Assembly (NCBI RefSeq): GCF_014898055.3
Contig: NW_023601104.1
Span: 74,817,106 to 74,881,105, forward strand
Reading direction: 5' to 3'
Origin: Talpa occidentalis
Lineage: Eukaryota; Chordata; Mammalia; Eulipotyphla; Talpidae
DNA length: 64,000 nt
Shown: positions 24,821 to 37,110 of the stretch, piece by piece
Layout: the number at the start of each line of letters is the position of its first letter
How positions within the stretch are numbered: position 1 is the first letter of the stretch
The notes under the pieces: model-generated
Seen by the model: only the letters and a program-made list of their open reading frames with translations
Databases searched by the model: none
What the model was told of the DNA's origin: nothing
Translations under genes and position numbers: made by a program

Positions 24821-25727
24821 GTTGTACGAATGTGGTTAAATAGATCTGTGTATTTGTCCAGGTCAGTAAGAACATTGACTGTAACAGGACCAAGACTTGA
24901 ATCCAGTACATTCAGCAACATCCAGAATGCTGTTGCTCTTTGGTCACTTATAAATTCTCTTAATGGTATTAGTATCTAGCCAATTTGCCTTCACTTTATG
25001 TAGAAGGCTACCGAGTATTACGTGTATTGCTGAAAAACAGGTATTTTGTGTTAGGAGTAGCCCTCTCATCTACCAATCTCAAAGTTCTTTCCAAGAAAAA
25101 GAGGTGAGATTCATCTGATCACTACTTTCTAACTCACACAAATTGTCCTTTTGATAAGCCATTTTAAACTCTGAGAAGGATAGGGCATTAATCACAACTT
25201 GTCCAAACACCTTGATTCCATGAAAGGTAATGTAGTCCCTATAAATGAGGTCCTCCTCACAGACTCAGGGCTGACTCATAGAGTGGGCGTACACCCCCCA
25301 GAAGGGGAAGCAGTCAGATGATGGATGTAGCACACTGAGTTGGAGGATTCAGTTCAAATGCCATTTGTTTTATTGTATTAGAATATCACTTTTTTCCTTG
25401 ATTCTGCAGTCTATAAAATAAAGTCATACAGTTTTTAAAAATATAGATTACTATTTATTTATGCCTTTTGGTTTCATGTCCAATTGTTTCATGTAGACAG
25501 TAAAGATCTGAGGTTTTAGAAATATTTAATATATTTTTTATTGCTCTTTGATCTAAAGGATTTATATTTCTCATCCATTTCCCCTTTTCCCACTCTTTCT
25601 GACACAGCTATGATATAGGCTCTTATCCTCTCACCCCTGAATGATCACAGTACTCTCCCAACTGCGTCCAAGAGTCTCTGCTCTTGCTTCTCCACTTTAG
25701 ACCCTTTAATCAGGCTAATTTCCTAGA
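24821..25727. other. Unassigned non-coding stretch
   Basis: No repeat or coding signal that I can support. Confidence 0.45.
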
Positions 25728-25890
25728 AGCCAGCACCTAAAATGTGGTCTAGGGACCATAGCTCCAGAATATCTTGGGAACTTGTTAGAAATGCAGACTC
25801 TTAGATCTCAAAGCCTACTGAATCAGAATCTGCCGGTCAACAGAATTCACAAGTGAGACATATGCACACTGAACTTTGGCTCACACTGAC
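25728..25890 (+). mobile_element. MER5A-type hAT fossil
   Basis: Clear MER5A blocks: 'aaaatgtggtctagggacca', 'cttgggaacttgttagaaat', 'gcagactcttagatctcaaa', 'gcctactgaatcagaatctg', then a decayed right terminus. Confidence 0.85.
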
Positions 25891-26204
25891 CTCTTCTACC
25901 AAGCTATTCCCCTACCAATAGGCACCCATAAACTTTACATTGAACAATCCCCAAACTATCTTCGTCCCTTAATTGTCTGGTGAGATGTTTTTGACATGAA
26001 GATAAACTGCCCCACCTATACATCTGCTCATTGGTTCTGAGAATGATGACCAAGTTTATCTAGATAACTTTAGACGGGTGTAAAAATCATTGAGATTCAA
26101 TTTGAGTTGAATCCTGGTAAAAGCAAAACATTGGTTTTTAGTGAGTAAGAGTTAAGGGGTACTTGGGCAAGCATATATGTGGCCTGGTTCGAAATGTTCT
26201 TGTT
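25891..26204. other. Unassigned non-coding stretch
   Basis: Nothing I can name between the MER5A and MIR pieces. Confidence 0.4.
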
Positions 26205-26345
26205 AGCTTGACACAATGGTAGGCATTTTACAAACTTAATTTGATTCTCTCAAGAATCTCATTTAGGTAGGTGTTGTTATCCCCATTTTACCTATGAGAA
26301 AAGGTTATATTGTCCAGAGTCACAGTATTGGTTAGAATTCAGTCT
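26205..26345 (-). repeat. MIR relic, antisense
   Basis: Reversed MIR core: 'ggcattttacaaacttaatt', 'aggtgttgttatccccattt', 'tacctatgagaaaagg', 'gtccagagtcacagta'. Confidence 0.8.
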
Positions 26346-28485
26346 ATACCACAGTAACAAAGATATCCAAATACACTGCTTCGGACAGGTGATGCGGTCC
26401 TGAGATAAACAGGCGACTGCAGATGCTAGGCCTGGGTGCTCCATGAAGTTGCCCAGCTTCCTTCTCCCATCTTACTTCCTCATGTTCCAGGATGTCTATG
26501 TCCATGTATTATTAGTCGTTTCCTGCCCTTGGGAAAGGGAAAACAGCAAACAAAGAGCTCATAATTATTTTATAAAAATATGGAAGTTCTACCTGTCACT
26601 TATAATCACATTCTGTGATTCAAAGCTTGGCTACGTGGCCACTGCTAGTTGCAAAATATACGTAGAACTACTGAAACTTCCAGAGTGTTTTTTTTTTTCT
26701 TTTTGATCAATTTTTTTACTCAAAGAGTCATGGCTACTATGGGAAAACTGCAGGCTTTGCTATGCGCTCAGCTGAGAGGCCTAGATTCAACTTCATGACA
26801 AAACCTGTGATCTTTCTACCACATTGTTCCACTATTTCTCATAGTTGACAATTAGTAAATGTTTTTCCAGTGGAGTTGAATTGAGATATGACCTGTAAGC
26901 CTTTTGGTTATTTGAAATTACTTCTTTCTTCTCTCTTGCATCTCCAATTACCTAAGTGGCTCTGTGCCAAACTATCACTGTTTTTGATGATGTTAATTTG
27001 TAAGACAGGAAATTGATATTCATCTTCCTTCAAGAGAAATGTTATAATAAAATAGTCCTCCAGTCTTGAGAGGGGCTGATGTAAGATGCAAAATCACATG
27101 TCAGATGTGGTAATGGGTTAGGGATACTAATTTTTTAATAACCCAGTGATCATTCCCTGCAAAGTAAGTTTCTTCTTTGGAGAATGCCATTGATCAAAAT
27201 ATCTTTGATACTTTGTTTTGGCTGGCAAATGAGTCAACTTGCTGCAGTGATGCTTTAACAATAACAAACCAAAATCTCAAAGGCACTTGATAATATGTAT
27301 TTAATGTGTATGTGGCTCAACTATTTAGCCTGGGCCCAGCTCATCAGCTCTGCTCTAGGTGTCACTTGTCCTTCTTCTGAGATAGCAGACTAGCTTGGAC
27401 ATATTTTTTTCTGACTCTAGTAGAGGCATAAGAGAACAAATAAAAATGTGTGAGGCTTGTGGAGGCTGGCGCTGAGAACTGGCACAACCTATAGCTAAAA
27501 TAAGTCATGTGGCCAAACCCACAGTCTAGGACCATGGGAAACACTCCACACCTTAAGTAAGAGGAAATGTAGTCACATGGTACAGGGTGTGAACACAGAT
27601 GTGGTGAAGAGCTGGCGCCAACAAAGCAACCTCCCAGTACCTTGTCTTCAGCAAATTACTTCGAATATTCACAGTGGTGGCAAATCTTTATCTATGAAAG
27701 GTATCTTTGAATTTTTTTTTAATAAAATAGCCAAGTTTATGTACAAAACTAGAGAATCAAGCTAGATTTATCTTTGGACAGAAAGGTAGTTATTTAGGCA
27801 AGTGATATAAAATCATGAAACATTCCTAGAAGAACCTGTTCAAGAATATGATCTTCGGTAACAGAATAGTTGGAATAAATGTACAAACTTCCAAGGTGAT
27901 CACTTTGAAAGAATAGCACTCATTTTGTTCTAGAATAAATTTTAAGTAATAACGAACTGATGGCCTGTAGTCATAAGTTACTACTTTTTCTCAAAGTAAG
28001 GATAATGAATGCAGGCTCAAATCTGACACCTCCTTTAACTAACCCTAAAATATGCTTTATGTGCAGATTCTCATTGCCAAATCCCCTCTGGCTCCTTTCA
28101 CCTCACTTACCTACACCATTAGGAAGGAAGGCCTGGTTCTTCAAGGTAAGATTCTTAGATAAAGTCGTTTCTTTAAGCTGATTTTGCTGCCCATTGCTGT
28201 TGATAATTACTGCTGTGCTCCTGAGAATATTTCAAGACCAAATCAAAGGCCAAAAGGAAATGGCCAGTGATATTTATCCTGATAAGATCAAAGAGATTGA
28301 CAATCATGGCAACAATTTGGCAGAAGGTCAAGGTGGGGCTAAGGGAGAATTAGAGTTCTCTAACAGAATGAGACAACCAAAGAATGAGCGTTAAACCAAG
28401 TAAGCTAGGAATCGCCACCACCTAGTCCTCTTCCAGATCCTATGGAGCGAGGGTTTGGACCGTGAGTCTCTGACACCATGCAGGA
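26346..28485. other. Unassigned non-coding stretch
   Basis: AT-rich unique-looking DNA. The open frames are short and show no domain. I see no named repeat. Confidence 0.45.
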
Positions 28486-28490
28486 CCAGC

Positions 28491-28947
28491 TGTTACAGGG
28501 CAACCCCAATATAAAATGGGTTGCCTGTATGTGGGTCCTCACCTGTGTGCTTAAAGGGGACTTACACTGCAGGCACACTCAAAAGGTTAACTAAAGGTTT
28601 ATTTACAAGGGAAGGGGAAATGAGGAAATGTACAACTCAGGGAGAAAAGGGGGAAATAAAGTCTTAAATGCATCCTACCCAGTCCACAGAAACCTGGAAT
28701 CCCAATGGCACGCTGAGATCTGGTGGCAAGCCAAGAGCTGTGAAGCCAAGAGAGTGAGACCCAAGGCCCACATGTCTGGTTTTATACCAACCCTAGCAGC
28801 TTGACTCCACCCTCAGGTCCCAGCAACCCTCCCTTTGGTGATGATGGGATTTGTCATTTCCAGTGTCTTGATGGCTTTGGTCTGGAGTGGGGGTGGAGTC
28901 CACAAAGCCTGTATGGAATTAGCTCAGGACATCCTTTACCCCTAACA
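28491..28947 (-). mobile_element. Solo LTR of an endogenous retrovirus, complete
   Basis: It runs from TGTTA to TAACA and is flanked by a perfect 5-bp target duplication 'ccagc' at 28486-28490 and 28948-28952. Read on the minus strand it has LTR architecture: a TATA box ('tataaaa', 28780-28786), then a poly-A signal AATAAA (28598-28603) about 180 bases on, then ~105 bases to the 3' end. That implies U3 of about 165-190 bases, then R and a short U5. No internal gag-pol-env sequence adjoins it, so LTR-LTR recombination has removed the provirus. A 5-bp duplication is seen in ERVL-like and some other ERV groups. The family is not named. Confidence 0.85.
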
Positions 28948-28952
28948 CCAGC

Positions 28953-29539
28953 ACCATTTTCGATGCTCTGAGCACACTGAAGAGCAGTCTCGACTGGGAG
29001 CCTGTGTGGCACTTTGTATGGCACCGTGAGTCCTACTTCTTCACCTTCTCTGGTTACTCTATTTCCTTTCCCTGTGCTCAAGTCATCACAGGGGAGCAGA
29101 CCTTGTTGTCCTACACATGTGACATGGGCCTGAGACTTGGAAGGAGGTGACTTTGGTTCATGGGAGAGCAGCCAAAGGCAATAGTCTGGGACTCACTGAT
29201 CCATCATTCTCAGATGCTGGATTCCCTGCTGGTGAGGAAAGGTATCCAGTTGTAGGTATATCTAGAAAACAATAAACATGAAGGGTGCAATATTGTGATT
29301 TATCAGAAATATATTTTTGGTCATTTAGATGTTTATTTCTCATATATTCCTTGAAATATATGAATTGAAAGAGATGTGTTGAAAGTGATGAAATCAGCTT
29401 TAATTATGGGAAAGCTTTTGGAAGCACCTAAGGATAGAGGCCAGTTGCCTGGAGAGTCAGCAATGTGATTAGAGGATTGCAACTTTCAGTCCTACCTCCA
29501 GAATTCCAGGGAGGAGAGAGGGGCTACAGGCTGATTTCA
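28953..29539. other. Unassigned non-coding stretch
   Basis: No repeat or coding signal that I can support. Confidence 0.4.
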
Positions 29540-30090
29540 ATTGCCAGTGGTCACTGATTTAATTAGCCATGCTTATGAAACCCCATAAAACCCCCAAAAG
29601 TTGGGGTGTTAGAGAGCTCCCAGGTTAATGAACACATGAAGATTTGGAGGAAATGGCAGGCTAGGAGAGAGCATGGGAACTCTTTTCCCAGACCCTGCCC
29701 TATGTATCTCTTCCTACCAGCTAATCCTGAATAATAATTTTTCAGGAATAAAAATTTGTAATAAAGTGAGTCAGTGGGTTTCCTGAGTTCTGTGAGCCAC
29801 TCTAACACATTAATCAAACCTGAGGAGGGTATCCTAGGAGCCTATGATCAAAACCAGTTGAGTTTGCAGCTGTTACTGAAGTCTGAGGAGGGGTTCATGG
29901 GGAGCTCTAATCTGTAGCCTGTTGGTGAGAAGCACAGCTAATAGGCTAATCTTGAGACTGGCATGTGCAGTGGAAGGCGGTCTTGGGAGACTGAGCTCTT
30001 TACCTATGGAGTCGGATGCTCTCTGAATAGAGTGTTAGAATTGAGTAAGATTCTCAGACACCCTGCCCGTGACTGGTGGGTTTGGTATGG
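29540..30090 (+). mobile_element. Ancient interspersed repeat, probably LTR-type
   Basis: The block order 'gccatgcttatgaaaccccat', 'ataaaacccccaaaagttgg', 'gaacacatgaagatttgg', 'ctgccctatgtatctcttc', 'gtttcctgagttctgtgagc', 'gtcttgggagactgagctc' matches a widespread mammalian repeat I remember. AATAAA signals occur near 29738 and 29762. I am confident that it is a dispersed repeat but not of the family. Confidence 0.55.
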
Positions 30091-31631
30091 GGGAAGCTTT
30101 TATACCCACACACATGAAAAGGGTCCAGAAATCCTATTCAAAAGAAAAAGTTCAAACACCACTGAAATTAGCTGATAGGGTCAGATGTCTAAAACTGTTT
30201 ATAGATTAAAGAGTGTTTCCATAGAAGTACTCATTTGTCCCCCACTGTCAGATAGGAAGCCCCACCCACACAATTGCATAGGTAAATATGGTCTGAACCA
30301 TAATGGGACATACTACCCTTGAGGATTTTGCTGAGTATTTTCCCCAGATTGGTGAAACAAGGTAAGGCCCTGCATTCTCCCCATGGAGACACATTGCATC
30401 ACACTGATCTAGCAGGAACTTTGTGGAGCCAGCTGCAGAGTCCACGCATCTGACTGTGGAACAGGCTGCAGCCTTCCCTTTCCTTCTTCCCCTTAAAATG
30501 TCTGCCAATTAAAGAACCCGGAAAGCTCTGTGTTTGCTTGGTGCAGCTGAGCTCCACAGCAGGTCCAGGGAAATTTGGGGTAAGAACTACTGACCTTTGG
30601 CTCTTAGCCTTTGACCTATGCTATCCAAGTTCCTTGGTAAATATTTTTTTTACAATTGCAAATATTGTTTTCTGACAAAGAAGCAGAGATTTGAAGACCA
30701 GATTAAGCAAAGCAAACAGCAGGTCCCTTTGTTACATACTCTCTAAGGGTGTATAAGTAATAAGCAATCAGAAAGTTGGACTTTTATTTACCCAGTGCAC
30801 AGTGTGGCTTTTGGCCCTTCAGTTTTAGAGGCTTTCTTAAAAGATTAGAAGTCTAGTAAATTGCAAATTTGGATAAAGATTGCAAGAAATTCTATGGACG
30901 ATTATAAGACAATTGTAGGGGGAAAAGAACCCACCCTGCCGTGATAAAATGCCTCTAGCTCTAACACTAGGCATTTTGATAAACAGCATTCTTAAGTCTG
31001 GTCTAACTTGGACTACTTTTAGGATAGTGTTTCTGAGAACAAGGTTCACAGACTTGCCTCTCTCACGCTCATTGCTAAGATCACCATTGTGCCAGGGAAG
31101 GGGAAGGTGTTTAAAGAAAGCAAACCAGAAATACAATGATTGGTGGAAGTTTTAAAACACTGCAAAAAGTTGGAAAATAGGCAAAAAAAAAAAAAAAAAA
31201 AAAAAGAAGAATTATTAAACAGGCTGACCTGAGGCTGTGTGTTAAGGAAAGAGAAAAATCCAGGAAGGTGTGTGATGATGCAATTTCAACTGGCATATAA
31301 AACTGGGACCCCGCAGAGCCTTACCTGGTTGCTTTTGAATTTGTTTTCTCCACCCCACTTCCCACAGCTGTACTTCCCTCTGAGGTTTTCCAGAGGCAGC
31401 AAAAACCTTCTGCCTCAGCAACATCACTGAATACAAACTACTGGGCATTGCCTTCCCTCTGGCTATATGCTCCTGGGACTTTGGGGAAAACAGAAATGAA
31501 CCTGCTCCTCAGAAAAACAGGACCCCTAATTAATTGGCAGGTCCTTTTAATGTCAGTTCTTGCTCTGGTGTGATCTTGGGGAAATCTCTGGTTTTGTCAG
31601 CTTGAAAATGAAAATGTTGACCTTCATTAAG
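30091..31631. other. Unassigned stretch with a poly-A tract
   Basis: A 23-base A run lies at 31183-31205. Around 30490-30540, 'ccaattaaagaacccggaaa' could be the U5 part of an old LTR, but I cannot find its other end. No gene is visible. Confidence 0.4.
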
Positions 31632-31644
31632 AGCTTTGCAAACT

Positions 31645-31901
31645 GGGCCTCCCTGGCAGCATAGGGGTTAAGTCTCAGCACTATGACACAATCACCTCTG
31701 TGGCCTGAGTTCAAACCCCAGCCAGGGAGCTAACCCACATATGGCACAACAGACCTCTCCTGTCTCGCCCACTGCTCCCCTTAGCAGTATATTTCAGTAG
31801 ATCTGCCTGTTCTGCTCACCACTCTGTCTCTGGTGAATCCTTTCACCCCCTGCACCTCTCTGGCCTACACCCCAGTTCTTCTATGTATAAATAAAGAAAT
31901 A
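31645..31901 (+). mobile_element. tRNA-derived SINE, subfamily II (copy 6)
   Basis: Starts 'gggcctccctggcagcatag'. The A and B boxes are degraded ('gttcaaaccccagc'), while the body keeps 'agacctctcctgtctcgccc' and 'ggtgaatcctttcac'. The target duplication is 'agctttgcaaact' / 'agctttacaaact' at 31632-31644 and 31902-31914. Confidence 0.92.
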
Positions 31902-31985
31902 AGCTTTACAAACTCCCTTGCAACCCATTGGTGAATCATGAAATGAAATTAATCACAACCAACATTTTAATTATGGGCAATAGTA

Positions 31986-32669
31986 TATTTAAAAACTGGC
32001 AACAACAAATGCTAGCAAAGATGAGAAGAAGGAGCCCTCCTACACTGCTGGTGGGACTGCAGAATGGTCCAACTACCGTGGAAAACTGTGTAGAGTTTCC
32101 TCAAATTATTAAAAATTGATCTACCATATGACCCAGTGATTCTACTCCTAGGAATCTACCCAAAGGACACAAAAACATTAATTCAAAAGGAAGCTTACAC
32201 TTCTATGTGTACTGCAACACTATTCACAATAGCTAAGATATGGAAACCACCTAAGTGCCCAAAAACAGATGAAAGGATCAAGATGTAGTATATATACATG
32301 ATGGAATACTACTCAGCAATCAAAAAGGACAAACTCATGCTATTTGCAGCAACATGGAAGCTAGAAGGGATTATACTCAGCAAAATAAGTCAGCAGGAAA
32401 AAGAAAAATATGAATGGTTTCATTCACAGGAGGAATATAAGGAAAATGAACAAAAGTTCAAAAAAAAGGAAACTTGCAGGTAAACTGTAGATCTGAAGCA
32501 TACAGCAGGGGAGAGGGAAGGAGAGGGGCCAAAACAGAGGAGGGAAGAACACAAGGGACTATGGTGACAGTTCATGGGTAATGAGGTGGTGGGTGATTTA
32601 TGGGGATTTATCCATTTATTGCACAAAAATGAATAACATTGTAAGAAAAATAAATTTTTTTTTTAAAAC
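31986..32669 (+). mobile_element. 5'-truncated L1 3' end with target duplication
   Basis: Sense L1. It enters in ORF2 C-terminal sequence (recognisable 'MEYYSAIKKDKLMLFAATWK' at about 32301-32360), runs through a purine-rich 3' UTR and ends in 'gtaagaaaaataaa' plus poly-T/A. The flanks 'gggcaatagta' (31975-31985) and 'gggcaacagta' (32670-32680) look like its target duplication. Its 3' UTR differs from the one at 35.9 and 56.6 kb, so it belongs to another L1 subfamily. Frame breaks make it non-functional. Confidence 0.88.
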
Positions 32670-32679
32670 GGGCAACAGT

Positions 32680-34870
32680 AACATGTATTGTTTCATGGTA
32701 TATTTGTTAATGATTGTGTGTGCACATTATGAATCTGTGTTTGGAGGTTGCCATGTAAAATGTTTTTCTTAGATTAGAATCATCAGCCTGGGTGATCCCT
32801 AAAGGCCATCCCACTTAAGCTTTATCTGATTTTCTTAGGAGATGGTGTGCTTATCGTTCACTTAGCTCAGTAGAGTTGTACCCTGGAGAGCTCCACACAC
32901 CAGAACATAAAAGCTTATCCCCCACCCTACCTTCCCACTTAGCAGATAACTGAGCTAAAAAACACCTGCACCATTCCCCAAGTTTAAAGCAAAGAAACCT
33001 TTGATCCCTGGGTGGTAACCTTGGAAAGGTACCAGCAGTCAAGGCCAAGAAGGTGGTTGTGTGAGGGGTTGCTCTAGCGTGATAGCCCCGAGGTGCTATC
33101 TTGGAAGAGGGTGCCTGGAGCTCCAGGTGGGATGTGCAACCCCTGTGTGAGGGGCATAGAGACAAGAGGAAGGGCTGGAAATCACGTGAGGGCAACGCCT
33201 GTGGTACCAACTAAGGGAAACTGCTAGTCCAACCACTTGTGGCCCCACATTGAGACTTTGTAATGGAGCCAGCCTGGAGTGGTGGGAAAGAACAATCCAA
33301 ACAGATTACCCTTTGGGGAGGGGCTGTTAGTGAGGGAATGATCCCTCAGAGCCTTTTATCCCCTCAGCAAGCCCCAAGATTTCTACCAGCCTGCTAGCCA
33401 GGAGGTTTTATAATACCTGAGAGCTTCTGAGAGCATAAGCAGAGAGAGGGAATAAAAGGTGCGGCCAGAATTCGATTTACCGGCTCCACAGGCCATTCCT
33501 CTCACCGGTTCTCAAGGATTAGGATGCTGAGACCAGCCGGCAACTGGGGGCCTAGTACCCTTCCCACCCCTTTGTTCCCTGGGATGGGAGGGACAATAAA
33601 AGGGCCGACTGGAGAGGCTGAGGGGCTTGGCTAGAGATTTCTCAGGCTGCTTTTTGAAACACTTGAAGGAGCCAGTCCTTGCTATTGTTGTAGTAAAATA
33701 GAAAGCGGAACTATTCTCCTTTGTGGGGGGAGGGTTGCTTACGAAAAAGTAGAAGAAAGAAAACCCACCCTCCCAGCACCTTCAGTAGGCCGCCAGTCTC
33801 AGGCCATTACCATGGTAATAAGTGCTGTTTGCATCTTCTTTGTCCCACAGTAGCCTCACTGGTCAGGAATCCTGGCCTCTGTGGTTGGGCCCAGGACCCT
33901 GGAAATACTTGGCCTCGGAAGGAGAGAGTCTCACAACCACCAGTTTCCCGAGGGTTTGAACTCAGAGGGGCCAGGTCCCTTTTATGCAACTGGAGTGGGA
34001 AAGATAGAAGGGCGTGGGGAGGATCCTATTAATCCATTTTTCCTTTAGTCCCCAGGGTTCACTGTGAAGGTCTGAGCAGCCACAGAGTGGGAGACTTAGA
34101 GGTCTGGCCAATCCAGTGAGGCTCAGTGGTGCTGGTACCTAGTGGAGAGGAACAAGCAGAAGTCGGCTTTGGGACTCAGTTTTTATGAAAAGGGCCCACA
34201 CAACCAAGCGTTACTGAAGGGAGGAGTCTACAGTGAACTCCGACTTGACCCTCATCTGCTCTACTCATGTCCTTTGGGCCCCCAATAACCCCCAAATGTG
34301 CTGCCCAGAACAAACTAGGGCCTCCTGGGCCTCTGTGTCAATAAAATTCTGTGATTGAAAGAAATGTTGTGATACTGCAGGCGGCCTGGCTTTCCCAGAG
34401 CCGCTCTGGCTTTCGGAGGGCATATGGGTAGGACTGTTGACTTGGTGAAGAAACAAATCATGAAGGAGGGGCTGGCCAGGGAGGACAATGAGGCTGAGGC
34501 TCTTGGGTCACTCTTCCTTTTGCCCTCTATTCCTTTTCCTCAGGAGTCTGGGGAGCATTTGAAAAACAAAATCCAGGTTGTTTTGAACAGGACAGAAGAT
34601 AATAGCTTTCTTTCTCAATAGAAAGGGAGAGAGAGAGAGAGAGAGAGAGAGTGTGTGTGTTGGGGGAGGTTTGTTTACTCATTTATTTTAAACCAAGCTC
34701 AGGCTGAATTTGGATTCTGGAGCTGTCCTCTATTAGTTTAGGATTCAATGAGCAAAACCTGGGGAGGGGGGCTTGGGAATGAATACCCTGAGGTAGGTCC
34801 AGAGAAGGTGCTAGTTTCCTGTTTCTCCAGCCACCTGTTATAAGGACTCACAAGAAATCAGCAAACAAAG
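32680..34870. other. Unassigned GC-richer stretch with TATA-like repeats and a microsatellite
   Basis: Two similar A/T-rich boxes, 'gggaataaaaggtgcggcc' (33448-33466) and 'ggacaataaaagggccgac' (33591-33609), lie 143 bases apart. A (GA)n-(GT)n microsatellite lies at 34626-34660. Parts of 32.9-33.7 kb could be an old LTR, but no ends are visible. No reading frame has a recognisable domain. Confidence 0.4.
34626..34660. repeat. (GA)n-(GT)n compound microsatellite
   Basis: About 13 GA units pass directly into about five GT units. Confidence 0.95.
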
Positions 34871-34885
34871 AAGCAATGATTTTTT

Positions 34886-35151
34886 TTTTTAATGATATAT
34901 TTATTATTTATACAAGAACTGGGTACAGGCCAGATGTGCAGGAGGGTGAGAGGATTCACCAGAGACAGAGCGGGGAACAGAACATGCAGACTGACTGAAA
35001 TACACTGCTGAGGGGAGCAGCAGGCGAGATAGGAGAGGTCTGCCGTGCCATGTGGGTTGCTCCGTGGCCAGCAGGGATCGAACCAGCACTGCAGAGGCTA
35101 TGGACAGCCTCACAGCACTGCTCTCAACCACCTGCGCCACCAGGGAGGCCC
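34886..35151 (-). mobile_element. tRNA-derived SINE, subfamily II (copy 7)
   Basis: On the minus strand it starts 'gggcctccctggtggcgcag', has a B box 'ggttcgatccctgc', and ends in (AAAT)n and poly-A. The perfect target duplication 'aagcaatgattttt' lies at 34871-34884 and 35152-35165. The body has the subfamily II forms 'ggtgaatcctctcaccctcc' and 'ggcctgtacccagttcttg'. Confidence 0.95.
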
Positions 35152-35166
35152 AAGCAATGATTTTTA

Positions 35167-35887
35167 AAGCTAGAAAGCCATGTGCCTTATCTTTCTTGTA
35201 AATCAAGAATGTTCAATTGCCTTTTAAAGCATATTGAGAGCAGTGTTAATCTCCTTTGTCTGGTCCCTTGTGACAAACCTGGGCTAGATTCTTCCACCCC
35301 ATTTTCTTAGTCACTGAGCCCAATGGATGATTTACTGAAAAATATTCCCATACCCCCCAAATACCACCATCTGCCCACTGCACCCGCACAAAATACCACC
35401 ATATGAGTTCACCAGATTTCCGTTTCAATCAGTAACACATCTAAATGTTTTCTGCCTGGTAGACTCAAAGTGACCCAGAAGATTCACAATTTATTTCCAT
35501 CCAGATATGGAGGTGTCTGCCGGGTAAACACCACCCACACACCTGGCACAGCCAGGCATTCTTGTAGGAGCCTGGGCAGATTGCCCTAGGGCTCAATGGA
35601 GCAGAGAGCAGAGAGTACACCACCCCTCCAGAGGCCACAAAGGAGATGGCAGAGCAGGCCAGTGCCACTGCAGCCTTGGCCACGGCATTGCCCTTGCTGC
35701 TTCCACCTGCCCCTCGACAAGGAACTTCCCAGAGGAAGTCAAGCGGGACTCTTGTCTGCCCAGTTCTCCTCTTTAAACATCCTCTTGCCTCCAAGACATC
35801 ATTCCACACTGGCCCTCTGCTTTGTTCACTGCTTCTACTCCAGCTCTTGGCATCACAGATTTTGTTTTCAATGTGGAAAAAATATTT
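35167..35887. other. Unassigned stretch with a hydrophobic minus-strand frame
   Basis: A minus-strand frame at 35465-35809 (114 codons) includes a hydrophobic run resembling a membrane segment ('ALACSAISFVASGGVVYSLL'). It has no homologue I recognise and no flanking splice context that I would trust. It may be chance. Confidence 0.3.
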
Positions 35888-36431
35888 AATTTTTTTATTT
35901 TTTTATTTTTGTATTCCCCATACAATTGCAACCCCCTGATTTTGACCCCAACCCCTCCTTTCCCTCACCCCCCCCCCATAGTATGTCTCTGGTTCATAGT
36001 TGGTTGTTGATTTTGATTTTTTTCTTTCTTATAGTTATTCTTTTTCATGGTCTCTTATTTAGATTTTCTAAATTCCTGCTATGAGTGAGACCATCTGGTA
36101 TTTTTCTTTTTCTTTCTGGCTTATTTCGCTGAGCATGATCCCTTCCAGTGGCATCCATGTTGCTGCAAATTGCATGTGTTTATCTTTTTTGAATGCTGAG
36201 TAATATTCCATGGTGTATATGTACCACATCTTCTTGATCCAGTCATCTATTTTTGGGCATTTGGGCTGTTTCCAAAGCTTAGCTATTGTAAATAGTGCTG
36301 CTATAAACATAGGGGTGCAGGTGCTCTTTGGAATTGATGTTTCTGTGTCCTTTGGGTAAATACCTAGGAGTGGAATTGCTGGATCATATGGAAGCTCCAT
36401 CTTTAGTAGGTTGAGGAATCTCCACACAGCT
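35888..36431 (-). mobile_element. 5'-truncated L1, antisense, with target duplication
   Basis: On the minus strand, an uninterrupted ORF2 C-terminal frame (36068-36469, starting in flanking DNA) keeps '[15 protein letters not shown]' and 'MEYYSAFKKDKHMQFAATW'. It is followed by a 3' UTR with a long G run and a poly-A tail. The flanks share 'tggaaaaaatattt' (35874-35887 and 36432-36445). The open frame and intact ends make it one of the younger elements here. Truncation removed the promoter, ORF1, endonuclease and reverse transcriptase, so it cannot move on its own. Confidence 0.93.
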
Positions 36432-36499
36432 TGGAAAAAATATTTTAAATACAGAAAATAATCTAGCAAAACCCATAAATCTAATACACAGAATCAACA

Positions 36500-37110
36500 A
36501 CTATTAAAATTTAGTTAGCTTTATTTTAGTTTTATTTTTCATGACAGGAATACACTTGACAAAGTTCAAAACTCCTTTGCACTTATTCCTAGTCCATTCC
36601 CTCCCTCCCCTCCTCCACAAAGGTAAAAACTTTCCAGGGTTCTCTCTCTGTATATATAGATTATATATATAATAATAATGTCTATATAGATTATATATAT
36701 CCTCCCCACGACCCACCACCCATTCTTAAAAAGTGTTTGTACATATATGTGAATCCAAATATAATACACTGATTTGTTCTGAGTGCCTTCCACATTTGCT
36801 AAATGGTTTATTTTACACATCAGCCCACAATTCATTTTTGTCACTCATGTTCTCTTTTTGCATTTGATATACTTTGAGAGATCCATTTGCATTGTATGAA
36901 TATACAATATTATTCCCTGTTGATGGAAATTTTGATTATCTGTTAATTAATGCATTCCATGTGCAGGTATGCAGGTTGTTCTAGGTATGCATCAAAGCAT
37001 GCAATGACTGGTCAAAGGATATGCACATTTTTATCTTTGCTATATATTCTCAAATTATTCTTCAAAGAGGTTTACAAATTCACATTTCCTCTGAAGGTAG
37101 CAGACCAATT
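36500..37110 (-). repeat. Degraded LINE 3' fragment
   Basis: Phrases such as 'attccctgttgatggaaatt', 'caaattattcttcaaagagg' and 'tacaaattcacatttcctct' recall the antisense 3' part of old L1s. It includes a duplicated 18-base 'tatatagattatatatat' near 36653-36670 and 36683-36700. Confidence 0.4.

Noticed and set aside
36068..36469. 133-codon minus-strand frame as a gene
   Set aside because: It is the ORF2 C-terminus of a 5'-truncated L1, already listed as a mobile element.
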